This document shows positions 1-7,059 of a stretch of 64,000 nt of DNA, piece by piece. The first letter of the stretch is position 1, and each line of letters opens with the position of its first letter. The notes under the pieces were generated by a model. It was not told where the DNA came from, searched no databases, and saw only the letters and a program-made list of their open reading frames with translations. The position numbers and the translations under genes are program-made. This DNA is from Bacillota bacterium (GTDB taxonomy: Bacteria > Bacillota > Clostridia > Christensenellales > CAG-138): the NCBI GenBank assembly GCA_023409435.1, contig JAEYHP010000055.1:1-64000 (forward strand), written 5' to 3'.

Positions 1-681
1 CCCTTAGGCGGCGGAGGCTTGGCCGCGGGCGTCGCCATTGCGGCGAAGCACTTGGACCCCAGTGTGCGTGTGATCGGCGTGGAGGCCAAGAACGCCGCCT
101 CCATGCGCGCCTCTGTGGACGCCGGGCGCATTGTCACGTTAGCTTCCTCCAATACCATAGCGGACGGCATCGCGGTGAAAACCCCCGGGGACGTCACCTA
201 CCCGCTGTGCCGGGAGTATCTTTATGACATCGTAACGGTGGATGAGGACGATATTGCCCGCGCGATCCTCTATCTCCTTGAAAAATGCAAGATCGTCAGC
301 GAAGGCGCGGGTGCCGCGGGCGTCGCCGCAATGCTGGCGGGCAAGGTGCAGACGCTGCCGGACCGCCCCACCGTGGCGCTGCTTTCCGGCGGCAATATTG
401 ACGTTACCATGGTCGCCCGCATCATAGACAAGGGACTCATCCGCACCGGGCGCAAGACGCTTATCCGCACCACCATTTCGGATAAGCCCGGGCAGTTGGT
501 GAAGCTCCTTTCCATCATCGCCACCACGGGCGCGAACATCGTCGCCATCCAGCACGACCGCATGGCGGCCGACATGAACGTGACCGAAAGCGCCGTAGAG
601 CTTGAGCTTGAAACCCGGGACAGGCGGCATGTGTTTGAAATTTTGAGCACATTGGAGGATGCAGGTTATAAGTTAACCTGA
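1..681 (+). CDS. ilvA: Threonine ammonia-lyase, C-terminal part (5' end outside window)
   Basis: The reading frame is open from base 1, so the gene starts upstream of the window. It deaminates threonine to 2-oxobutyrate using PLP in the cytoplasm. The visible part opens with a glycine tetrad loop (PLGGGGLAAG), the typical PLP-phosphate-binding loop of fold-type II enzymes, and contains LSGGNID about two thirds of the way in. The last 75 or so residues (from RTTISDKPGQL) form an ACT domain like those of the short, single-ACT clostridial and catabolic (TdcB-like) enzymes. It ends in TGA. Whether it is biosynthetic or catabolic cannot be decided without its neighbours. Confidence 0.9.
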   Translation, partial: PLGGGGLAAGVAIAAKHLDPSVRVIGVEAKNAASMRASVDAGRIVTLASSNTIADGIAVKTPGDVTYPLCREYLYDIVTVDEDDIARAILYLLEKCKIVSEGAGAAGVAAMLAGKVQTLPDRPTVALLSGGNIDVTMVARIIDKGLIRTGRKTLIRTTISDKPGQLVKLLSIIATTGANIVAIQHDRMAADMNVTESAVELELETRDRRHVFEILSTLEDAGYKLT

Positions 682-738
682 TGTATTTCAAAGCTGCTCT
701 AATAGATTGGCAAATGTATAGGATGTAGGCCCAAGAAA

Positions 739-776
739 GAGCAGTCCGGCTCCACACAATAGGAGCCGGACTGCTC
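739..776. terminator. Strong 15-bp hairpin between convergent genes
   Basis: Bases 739-753 and 762-776 are perfect inverted repeats around an 8-base loop. On the minus strand the stem is followed by a T-rich run (tctttctt). It lies between the 3' ends of ilvA (+) and the 810-1829 gene (-), so it probably ends transcription from both sides. Confidence 0.75.
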
Positions 777-809
777 AATCATTTAAAATTTATTAGCCCT
801 CGATTATGC

Positions 810-1829
810 TCAAACCTTCCGCAGTTTTCTTCTCGCCTCATCAACTATTTGGTACATCCATATGTACATATCCTCCGGTTTCAGTGACAATAGGACATCT
901 TGGTTCAAAATAATTCTGTTCCCTATTTTCTTGAAGATTGAATGAATCGGCTCATAATTGAGAGATTCCAAGCTCTCAACAGACAGCCACTCGTCTATTG
1001 TATATTCGCTCTTGGCAATTAACTTCTTTAGCGATTCGTAACTGCATTTTTGAACAAAGTTTAATTCACTATAGAAATCTGACATTTCACAAAGTTTATA
1101 ATTGATGCTGCTCCAAAAGCTATCTATACATTGCTGCCTATTAATGAGGCTTCGAACGGAATAATCACCTGTGCTCATTATACCCATTAGTACCGCGTCC
1201 CAATTATTGGGTTTCCACAATAGACTTTTGCTCATATGAATGAGCCATTTATCATGAGGGATGTATTCTTTATTTGCAATAAACAGTGCGCTTAATAATG
1301 GTTTAATTGCATTGTTTAGAACGTAGTGCCCTTGCAACGCATCTTGCCTGTGTATCCAAATATCTCCGGCTAATCTGTAGTGCCAGTATGCGTCCCATAG
1401 TAAACTGCTGGCGCTTGAGATTTCGACAGGTCTTGAAAGTTTTTGCTTTATAAAGTCTGCTATTCTGCTTTCTGGATCGTAAAGAATAGACGCATAGGAC
1501 AAATCCCATAATGCGATGGAATCAAAATCTCTTTGAGCTTCTTGTTCGAAATTAACTAATTTTATATCATATAAATAGCTGTCGATCATTGTGATACCGA
1601 GTGCAAATGGACAGATGCCATCTTTATATTCTAAGAATTGTTTTTCCCATACATATATGATTATATCAATCTCTGAAAGGTGGTCACTGTAGCCTCTTGA
1701 TAAACCACCATCTAAAATAATACCAACCACACCATTTAAGCCAATAAATTTATGAAGTGATTTATGAAGAGCTTTTAATGATTCCTGTAAAGTATTTTCG
1801 CTACTCAGATTGACATATGGTCTTTTCAT
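810..1829 (-). CDS. Nucleotidyltransferase-fold protein
   Basis: Encodes 339 residues starting at the ATG at 1829, preceded by GGAGG; an ATG 12 bases further upstream lies inside the ribosome-binding site and is unlikely to be used. Near residues 40-57 it has GGLSRGYSD followed by SEIDIII, the nucleotidyltransferase signature (GG/GS loop, then the D/E-x-D metal-binding pair, here E-I-D). The rest is an all-helical region typical of stand-alone NTases with a C-terminal substrate domain. Substrate unknown. The gene is clearly richer in A+T than its neighbours, as is the next gene, which suggests recent acquisition. An antibiotic-modifying or tRNA-related role is possible but unsupported. Confidence 0.65.
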   Translation of the reverse strand: MKRPYVNLSSENTLQESLKALHKSLHKFIGLNGVVGIILDGGLSRGYSDHLSEIDIIIYVWEKQFLEYKDGICPFALGITMIDSYLYDIKLVNFEQEAQRDFDSIALWDLSYASILYDPESRIADFIKQKLSRPVEISSASSLLWDAYWHYRLAGDIWIHRQDALQGHYVLNNAIKPLLSALFIANKEYIPHDKWLIHMSKSLLWKPNNWDAVLMGIMSTGDYSVRSLINRQQCIDSFWSSINYKLCEMSDFYSELNFVQKCSYESLKKLIAKSEYTIDEWLSVESLESLNYEPIHSIFKKIGNRIILNQDVLLSLKPEDMYIWMYQIVDEARRKLRKV

Positions 1830-1907
1830 AGCTGCCTCCATAGTAAATGAAATTGTGTATTGGAAGCAATTTATCAGTGTCGCGCCGGTAGTTGCAGTTT
1901 AATTAAA

Positions 1908-2207
1908 TTACTCGATATAAGTAGTCCACTTTCCGCACTTATTACACAAATATATCGCGAAGTCTAAAATATCATCAGCTACATCTAAATCTAAAGTAAA
2001 AATTTCTTTGTCCTTTATGAAGCCTATATTTTTTCGCCAAACGCTGAAGCTTTCCGCTTCACAATTTGGGCATTCAGAATCGCACTTTCCGACATACTGA
2101 AAATCATCGACTGTTATTCCGTTATCTTGTAAAAGTTTAACAACCGCTTCTTCGTAGCCGGTATCTGAAAAGTCTATTAAATCTTCCAACTTCAAAAATT
2201 CACTCAT
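1908..2207 (-). CDS. Small acidic zinc-ribbon-like hypothetical protein
   Basis: Encodes 99 residues from the ATG at 2207, with AGGAGC six bases upstream (an in-frame start 63 bases further out has no ribosome-binding site). Two paired cysteine motifs, CDSECPNC in the middle and CNKCG near the C-terminus, look like a four-cysteine zinc ribbon. No family recognised. Its base composition is A+T-rich like the adjacent nucleotidyltransferase, from which it is separated by about 80 bases on the same strand; the two may have arrived together. Confidence 0.6.
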   Translation of the reverse strand: MSEFLKLEDLIDFSDTGYEEAVVKLLQDNGITVDDFQYVGKCDSECPNCEAESFSVWRKNIGFIKDKEIFTLDLDVADDILDFAIYLCNKCGKWTTYIE

Positions 2208-2297
2208 AAAAGCTCCTGTTGTTTTTGAATTAATCTGTCTGCGCGTTATATAAATAATCAGCAGTTCCAATACCCGTATATCGATATATGGTTAAGA

Positions 2298-2786
2298 TTA
2301 CCCGTGATACCCCATCTCACCCAAGATCCGCGCAAGTGTCTGGAAGCGCTCGCCCAGCAGCTCGCCGTCCTTGGCCAGGGCGCTATAGAGCAACTCAATA
2401 TCCTCATCGATATGCTCGTTGTCCGTGCAGACGGATACCGTCATGGCGTCCCCCTGCAGGCCGATGCGGTCGATCTGCGGGTGCTCCGGGTCGTAGAGCT
2501 TCTTGTAGCGGTAGCTTTCTTCCCGGAAATACTGCGCGCCGCGCGCCACCAGTATGGCAAGGTCCAGCACGCGGTGCAGCGGCAGTTCCTCGCTCTGGCG
2601 GGACCATTTTTCGCCGGTGTAGCGCCACACCTTGGCGGAAGCGTCCACCCGCCCGCGGTCGTTCCACTGCGCAAGACCAAGGGATAGCCCTTTTGCCTCG
2701 GAGGAATAGGCCGTGCGTCCGTCTACGTTTTCATAATTCTCGCTCACAATCACAGGCTTATGCTTGAGCTGTGTCGGTATTTTCAT
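2298..2786 (-). CDS. Conserved hypothetical protein, DUF6530-like
   Basis: Encodes 162 residues; the ATG follows an AAGGGG-type ribosome-binding site. There is no signal peptide or membrane segment. The N-terminal stretch (KHKPVIVSENYENVDGR, then LSLGLAQWNDRG) resembles a Firmicute family I recall as DUF6530; this assignment is from memory and tentative. No catalytic motif is evident. Its upstream region holds a perfect palindrome at 2807-2821 that could be an operator. Confidence 0.6.
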   Translation of the reverse strand: MKIPTQLKHKPVIVSENYENVDGRTAYSSEAKGLSLGLAQWNDRGRVDASAKVWRYTGEKWSRQSEELPLHRVLDLAILVARGAQYFREESYRYKKLYDPEHPQIDRIGLQGDAMTVSVCTDNEHIDEDIELLYSALAKDGELLGERFQTLARILGEMGYHG

Positions 2787-2806
2787 AAAGATGCCCCTTC
2801 TTCTAT

Positions 2807-2821
2807 TTAGTAAATTACTAA
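2807..2821. promoter_or_regulatory. Perfect 7-bp-arm palindrome, possible operator
   Basis: TTAGTAA-A-TTACTAA is a perfect inverted repeat about 20 bases upstream of the start at 2786, in a very A+T-rich stretch. A further TTTAGTATTAATA follows. The position suits a repressor site over the promoter of the 2298-2786 gene. No repressor is obvious nearby. Confidence 0.4.
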
Positions 2822-2896
2822 TTTAGTATTAATATAGAGGAAGCATGCCTGATTGTCAATAAAAACTCCGGAGATCCTTTCTTTGGCTATACAAAG

Positions 2897-2925
2897 TTTT
2901 GCTTCTGCGGATCGGTTGGTATAAT
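2897..2925 (+). promoter_or_regulatory. Probable promoter of the VOC gene
   Basis: A consensus TATAAT at 2920-2925 is preceded by TTTTGC at 2897-2902 with 17-base spacing, 36 bases before the VOC start. Confidence 0.5.
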
Positions 2926-2960
2926 GGTTGTAACAATGACGCCGGTCAGGGGGAATATAA

Positions 2961-3341
2961 ATGAGAATTAAGATGAGAACCGTCGTGATCGACTGCAAAG
3001 ACGCGCACCTGACATCCGATTTTTATGCTAGGCTCCTGAATTGGGAAAAAACAGCGATTGAGCCGGATTGGGTTCTGATGCGCGATCCTCTTGGCGGCAC
3101 CGGACTGTCATTCCAAACGGAGCCGCGGTATTGCCGCCCTGTCTGGCCGGAAGAGCCGGGAGAACAGCAGAAGATGCTGCATATTGATTTTTTGGTGGAT
3201 CATTTAGAAGAGGCGGTCGCTCATGCGGTAGCGTGCGGCGCGGTAAAAGCGCCCGTTCAGTATCTGGATGGCGTTGTCGTATTGTTCGATCCTGACGGCC
3301 ACCCCTTCTGTTTCTTTACCGATCCGAATTACCGGTGGTAG
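2961..3341 (+). CDS. VOC (glyoxalase/bleomycin-resistance) superfamily protein
   Basis: Encodes 126 residues from an ATG behind AGGGGGA. The fold is suggested by the paired beta-alpha-beta-beta-beta layout: VVIDCKDAHLTSDFYARLLNW at the start (the family's strand then helix with FY), MLHIDFLVDHLEEAVAHA in the second half, and the closing FDPDGHPFCFF, which is a classic VOC C-terminal motif. H and E residues at the expected metal-ligand positions are partly present. It could be an isomerase, dioxygenase or resistance protein; substrate unknown. It is a single gene with its own promoter and terminator. Confidence 0.8.
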   Translation: MRIKMRTVVIDCKDAHLTSDFYARLLNWEKTAIEPDWVLMRDPLGGTGLSFQTEPRYCRPVWPEEPGEQQKMLHIDFLVDHLEEAVAHAVACGAVKAPVQYLDGVVVLFDPDGHPFCFFTDPNYRW

Positions 3342-3372
3342 TCGCCCAGGTCTTAAAAGTATCACATAAAGA

Positions 3373-3404
3373 AGCGCCCGGCAAAGCCGGGCGCTGCAGT
3401 TTTT
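3373..3404 (+). terminator. Rho-independent terminator after the VOC gene
   Basis: AGCGCCCGGC, AAA, GCCGGGCGCT is a 10-bp perfect stem followed by a T5 run. It sits between two converging genes. Confidence 0.8.
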
Positions 3405-3416
3405 GTGTACGTATCC

Positions 3417-4421
3417 CTACCGTGCGGTGGGCGTATCCGGCAATATGGTTTCGATCCGCAGAAGCTCTTCGTCCGTAAAGGAAAGGTTATTAAGCGCGCC
3501 CAGGTTTTCCAACAGCTGCGAGAGCCTGCTTGCCCCCACGCATACGGAGGTGATCGCGGGGTTATTGAGCACCCAGGCGAGCGCCATCTGCGCCAGCGTC
3601 TGCCCGCGTTCTCGTGCGATTGCATCAAGCCGCTTGCTTAAGTCCACCTGTGCCGTCGCCGCTTCCGGCGTCAAAAACACGCTCGGTCCGCCTGCGCGGG
3701 AATCGGCGGGGATCCCTTCAAAGTAGCGTGACGTCAATACGCCTTTTGCAAGCGGGCTGAAGGCGATGGCACCCACGCCCTTTTCCAGCAGCGCCTGCTG
3801 CGGGCCGTGCTCGAATTCGCGCGCAAGCATGGAGTAGCGCGGCTGGCTAACTAAAAGCCGCACGCCCATGCTTTGCAGCATATCGTACGCCTTTCTCGTC
3901 TGTTCCGCGGAATAATTGGAAATGCCCACGTAAAGCGCTTTGCCGAAGCGCACGGCGTGGGCCAACGCCTCCATGCTTTCCTCCAGCGGCGTTTCCGGGT
4001 CGGGGCGGTGGTGGTAGAAGATATCCACATATTCCAGCTGCAGACGCTTTAGGCTCTGGTCCAAACTCGAAAGCAGATACTTCTTGGAGCCCCAGTCCCC
4101 GTACGGGCCCGGCCACATATGGTAGCCCGCCTTGGTGGAAATGATCAGCTCGTCCCGGTGGGAATGAAGCGCATCCTTGAGCGCGCGGCCCAGCGTTTCC
4201 TCCGCGGAGCCCGGCGGCGGGCCGTAATTGTTCGCCGCGTCAAAGTGCGTGATACCGTGGTCGAACGCGCCGCAGAGGATGTCCCTGCAGTCTTCGTAGC
4301 TTGCCGCTCCGCCGAAATTGTGCCAGATGCCCAGAGAAACGGCAGGCAGCTTCAGCCCGCTGTTCCCCGTGCGGCGGTAAAGCATGGCGTCGTATCGATG
4401 TTCGTTTGCGCGGTAATCCAT
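3417..4421 (-). CDS. Aldo/keto reductase
   Basis: Encodes 334 residues from the ATG at 4421, which follows GGGAGGG; the longer reading frame has no better start. It is an NADPH-dependent (beta/alpha)8 oxidoreductase. Visible motifs are FDAANNYGPPPGSAE (catalytic D and Y), LIISTKAGY (catalytic K), and FYHHRPD (catalytic H), all in order. The insert MWPGPYGDWGSKKYLLSS and the overall length resemble the YghZ/GpR group (L-glyceraldehyde-3-phosphate or methylglyoxal reductases) and shaker-channel beta-subunit-like AKRs. Substrate not provable from sequence. Stands alone on the minus strand. Confidence 0.9.
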   Translation of the reverse strand: MDYRANEHRYDAMLYRRTGNSGLKLPAVSLGIWHNFGGAASYEDCRDILCGAFDHGITHFDAANNYGPPPGSAEETLGRALKDALHSHRDELIISTKAGYHMWPGPYGDWGSKKYLLSSLDQSLKRLQLEYVDIFYHHRPDPETPLEESMEALAHAVRFGKALYVGISNYSAEQTRKAYDMLQSMGVRLLVSQPRYSMLAREFEHGPQQALLEKGVGAIAFSPLAKGVLTSRYFEGIPADSRAGGPSVFLTPEAATAQVDLSKRLDAIARERGQTLAQMALAWVLNNPAITSVCVGASRLSQLLENLGALNNLSFTDEELLRIETILPDTPTAR

Positions 4422-4485
4422 ATTCGACCCTCCCGTATTGCTGCGTTGCAGTGGCTGCCTTTTTCTGGCTATCTCATCAATAAAA

Positions 4486-5040
4486 CTATGCGCTTTCAAC
4501 TATCTCAATCACGGTAAACGGAACAACGTCCCCATTCACATCATATAGGGCGACGGAATCGACGTTTACAGGAATAACAGCGGCGAAAGGCTTTGTTGGG
4601 TCAATATCAATCCGCGTAACATGAATGCCGTTATCAAGCGAAATTTCTGCTACTCTGCTTTTATTCATCGAAATGATCGCAGAACCATTGGTACCATATG
4701 CGAACCCGTGGACCCCATCCATTATGCTGTCGCCTGAACCGATAGTACTGCTGGCTGAACCGCCGGATCGAAAGAAATAGCCAAATGAAAAGCCCTCCCG
4801 GTTGACATAGATCGAATAAACATAATCGTCGAGCATTTCATTGTAAAAAAGCATGGCGCCAAGCCTGTCATTGGTTGCAATTGATACCGCCCATGCACGG
4901 TCAATTTTTTGGTTTCTCCTTGCATCCTGCTCGATATTGCGGGCAGGCACTCCAAGAACACCGGAAGATAAAACAATCACAAACAGAGCCGCAATGCAGA
5001 TGACGACAAAGAAGATGATTTTCTTTTTCTTTTCCATCAT
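4486..5040 (-). CDS. Hypothetical protein with N-terminal membrane anchor
   Basis: About 184 residues. The N-terminus MMEKKKKIIFFVVICIAALF is a lysine-rich head followed by a hydrophobic segment up to about residue 27, so the protein is anchored in the membrane with an outside C-terminal domain, or is exported. The remainder shows no recognised family. The start is uncertain: GTG at 5046 and ATGs at 5040 and 5037 are all possible, with only a weak GAGTGG-like site. The gene is A+T-richer than the ispDF gene upstream of it. Confidence 0.55.
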   Translation of the reverse strand: MMEKKKKIIFFVVICIAALFVIVLSSGVLGVPARNIEQDARRNQKIDRAWAVSIATNDRLGAMLFYNEMLDDYVYSIYVNREGFSFGYFFRSGGSASSTIGSGDSIMDGVHGFAYGTNGSAIISMNKSRVAEISLDNGIHVTRIDIDPTKPFAAVIPVNVDSVALYDVNGDVVPFTVIEIVESA

Positions 5041-5067
5041 ATCCACTCTGCTTTCAAATTTATAGTT

Positions 5068-6243
5068 CTACAGCGAATACAGCAGCGCCACGGCGTTGGC
5101 GCGGATGCATTCCCCGCGCCCTTCCGGGCCTGCGCCCTCGGTGGTTGTGGCCTTGAGGCCGATACGGTCGGGCGGAAGCTTCAGGGCAGCCGCCAAAAGC
5201 TCGCGCATCGCGGGAAAGTGCGGCGTCAGCCTGGGGCGCTCGGCCACAACCGTGACGTCCACGTTTCGCACGCCATAACCCGCGGCGTGCAGGCGGTCGG
5301 ATACGCGCATCAGCAGCGTCAGGCTGGAAATGCCTTTATATTTCGGGTCGCTGTCCGGGAACTGCACACCGATATCCCCCATGCCCGCAGCGCCCAGGAG
5401 CGCGTCCATCAGCGCATGGGTCAGTACGTCTGCATCGGAATGGCCCAGCAGGCCCTTTTCAAACGGAATCTCCACGCCGCCCAATACGAGCGTGCGGTTT
5501 TCCACTAAGAGATGCACATCCTCTCCGCAGCCCACCCGCAGGCCCGCCTGCGCGCCAAGGCCTGCGGCGGCGGCGCACAGGTGCTCCTCCAGCCATACAA
5601 GGTCCTCGGGCGCGGTCAGCTTGCGGTTGTCTATGGAGCCGTTCACAAAATGCACGGCATGTCCGGCATGGGCATAGAGGGTGCTGTCGTCGGTGGCCGG
5701 GAACCCTTCCTCCCGCGCTTTTTCGTAGGCGGAGAGTATAGACGCGTGGTCGAACGCTTGTGGCGTCTGTGTATGCAGCAGTTCTTCGCGGGGGAGCGCA
5801 TGGACTGTCCCCACTTCTCCCGGCTGCACATGCAGCACGGTGTCTCGTACGGGGATGGCGGCGACGCCGCTCCCGTACAGCCGTACGCTGTCGATGCACT
5901 CATGGATCAGACCCGGCCGCGCAAGGCAGCGCGCCGCGTCATGGATCACGGCGATGCCCGGCTGAGTGCTGAGCAGGCCCTGGTACACCGAATCCTGTCT
6001 CGTCGCCCCGCCGCTACAGACCGTCACGGGGACGCCCGCCCGCTGGGAAAGAGACTCCGCATGCGCGCGCGTCGCGTCGTTTACGACTATGACAATGCGG
6101 TTTACCCCGCCCTTTACCAGCGCCTCCAGACTCATGTCCATGGGCGTCTTGCCGTTGGGCAGGCGGTAAAGCAGCTTGTGGAAGCCCATGCGCTGGGAGT
6201 CGCCCGCGCACAGCAGGATACCCGTAATATTCCGGTTCCTCAT
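5068..6243 (-). CDS. ispDF: Bifunctional IspD/IspF: MEP cytidylyltransferase and MECDP synthase
   Basis: 391 residues joining two steps of the non-mevalonate isoprenoid pathway. The N-terminal IspD part (about 1-230) has a CTP-binding loop LLCAGDSQRMG, then GGATRQDSVYQGL and IHDAARCL. The C-terminal IspF part starts near residue 235 with RVGCGEDVHLL (metal-binding D and H), then LLGHSDADVLTHALMDALLG and KATTTEGAGPEGRGE. The fusion skips the separate IspE step, which must be encoded elsewhere. Its ATG overlaps the stop of rqcP (ATGA), so the two genes are translationally coupled. Confidence 0.93.
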   Translation of the reverse strand: MRNRNITGILLCAGDSQRMGFHKLLYRLPNGKTPMDMSLEALVKGGVNRIVIVVNDATRAHAESLSQRAGVPVTVCSGGATRQDSVYQGLLSTQPGIAVIHDAARCLARPGLIHECIDSVRLYGSGVAAIPVRDTVLHVQPGEVGTVHALPREELLHTQTPQAFDHASILSAYEKAREEGFPATDDSTLYAHAGHAVHFVNGSIDNRKLTAPEDLVWLEEHLCAAAAGLGAQAGLRVGCGEDVHLLVENRTLVLGGVEIPFEKGLLGHSDADVLTHALMDALLGAAGMGDIGVQFPDSDPKYKGISSLTLLMRVSDRLHAAGYGVRNVDVTVVAERPRLTPHFPAMRELLAAALKLPPDRIGLKATTTEGAGPEGRGECIRANAVALLYSL

Positions 6244-6491
6244 TGGGCCTCCTCCAGTACGGTATACATATCGGAAGCATCCGCTTTGAGCGCGTGCTCC
6301 TGTATGGAGTTGACGCGTACGCTAAGGGTTTTGCCGCCCAGGCGCAGGGAGAGTATGTCCCCCGCCTTGACTTCCGCGGAAGGCTTCGCCTCCTTGCCAT
6401 TGATCTGCACGCGGCCCAGGGAAGCAGCCTCGTTGGCGACCGTCCGCCGCTTAATGAGCCGCGAGACCTTCAGGTATTTATCCAATCTCAT
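6240..6491 (-). CDS. rqcP: S4-domain RNA-binding protein, RqcP (YabO) type
   Basis: 83 residues from the ATG at 6491, which follows GAGAGGT. The whole protein is a small S4 domain: MRLDKYLKVSRLIKRRTVANE, GRVQINGKEAKPSAEVKAGD. In Bacillus subtilis RqcP assists RqcH in adding alanine tails to stalled nascent chains on 50S subunits; short stand-alone S4 proteins of this form belong there. Located directly before ispDF with a 4-base overlap, rather than beside the sporulation genes seen in Bacillus. Confidence 0.8.
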   Translation of the reverse strand: MRLDKYLKVSRLIKRRTVANEAASLGRVQINGKEAKPSAEVKAGDILSLRLGGKTLSVRVNSIQEHALKADASDMYTVLEEAQ

Positions 6492-6561
6492 TGAAAGACC
6501 TCTCTTGGTTTTGAATGAAGTTACAGGCTGTTGTAATTGTTGCATTGTGACTAAAAACATC

Positions 6562-7056
6562 GTTCAGGGGCTTTGCCCCTGAAACTTCCACAGTTCGCAA
6601 TGGTCGCGCTGCGTCGCGGCAAACTGCATCCTTGCGCTCCCTTGCTTACTGGGCTTACGCCGCGCTGTATCTGCCACAGGCAACGCACGGCTCCGCCCCA
6701 CCCAAGGGATACATCCCTTGGGAATCCCCTCTTCGCAAACGCCGATATGGCGTTTGCGGAATGGGTTCTTAGGGGCTTCTCCGCAGGGAAGCGGGTTCGT
6801 TGGCCTTCGGCGGGATACGCCTCGGCACTAGGCCTGCGGGCCGTCGCCGAAGGGCAGAGACCGATCCGGTGAATCGGTTTCAGAACCCCGGGTACCTCGC
6901 TTACAGGCCCTAAGCGGGTGTTTGGGAGCCAAAGCTGAGCGCCGCCAGTGGCGGAGCAAGCGAAGCGGCGGCTCAGTGCGCAAGGGAGTGCAAGCCCGTT
7001 GAGATTGCACGACCATTGCAAACTGTGGGTCCGTCAGGCAGAGCCCTCAACGTACC
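6562..7056 (+). repeat. Modular intergenic repeat, family A, copy 1 (long form)
   Basis: Starts with the hairpin CAGGGGCTTTGCCCCTG (6565-6581), continues with CCAAGGGATACATCCCTTGG, a variable hairpin around CGCAAACGCC/GGCGTTTGCG, GGTTCTTAGG, CCCTAAGCGGGTGTTTGGGAGC and closes with CAGAGCCCTCAACGTACC. This copy also holds inserted sub-modules, including GCGCCGCCAGTGGCGGAGC, shared with copies at 14.1 and 50.0 kb. Short reading frames inside it are not genes. It fills the gap between the ispDF operon and the M1 peptidase. Confidence 0.8.
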
Positions 7057-7059
7057 TGT

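Noticed and set aside
810..1829. MNT/HEPN toxin-antitoxin pair
   Set aside because: The nucleotidyltransferase is about 339 residues, far longer than MntA, and the neighbouring protein has zinc-ribbon cysteines, not a HEPN R-x4-6-H motif.
6551..7021. Open frames inside the family A repeat at 6.6-7.0 kb
   Set aside because: They run through palindromic modules shared with non-coding copies in other places, with different frames and stops there.
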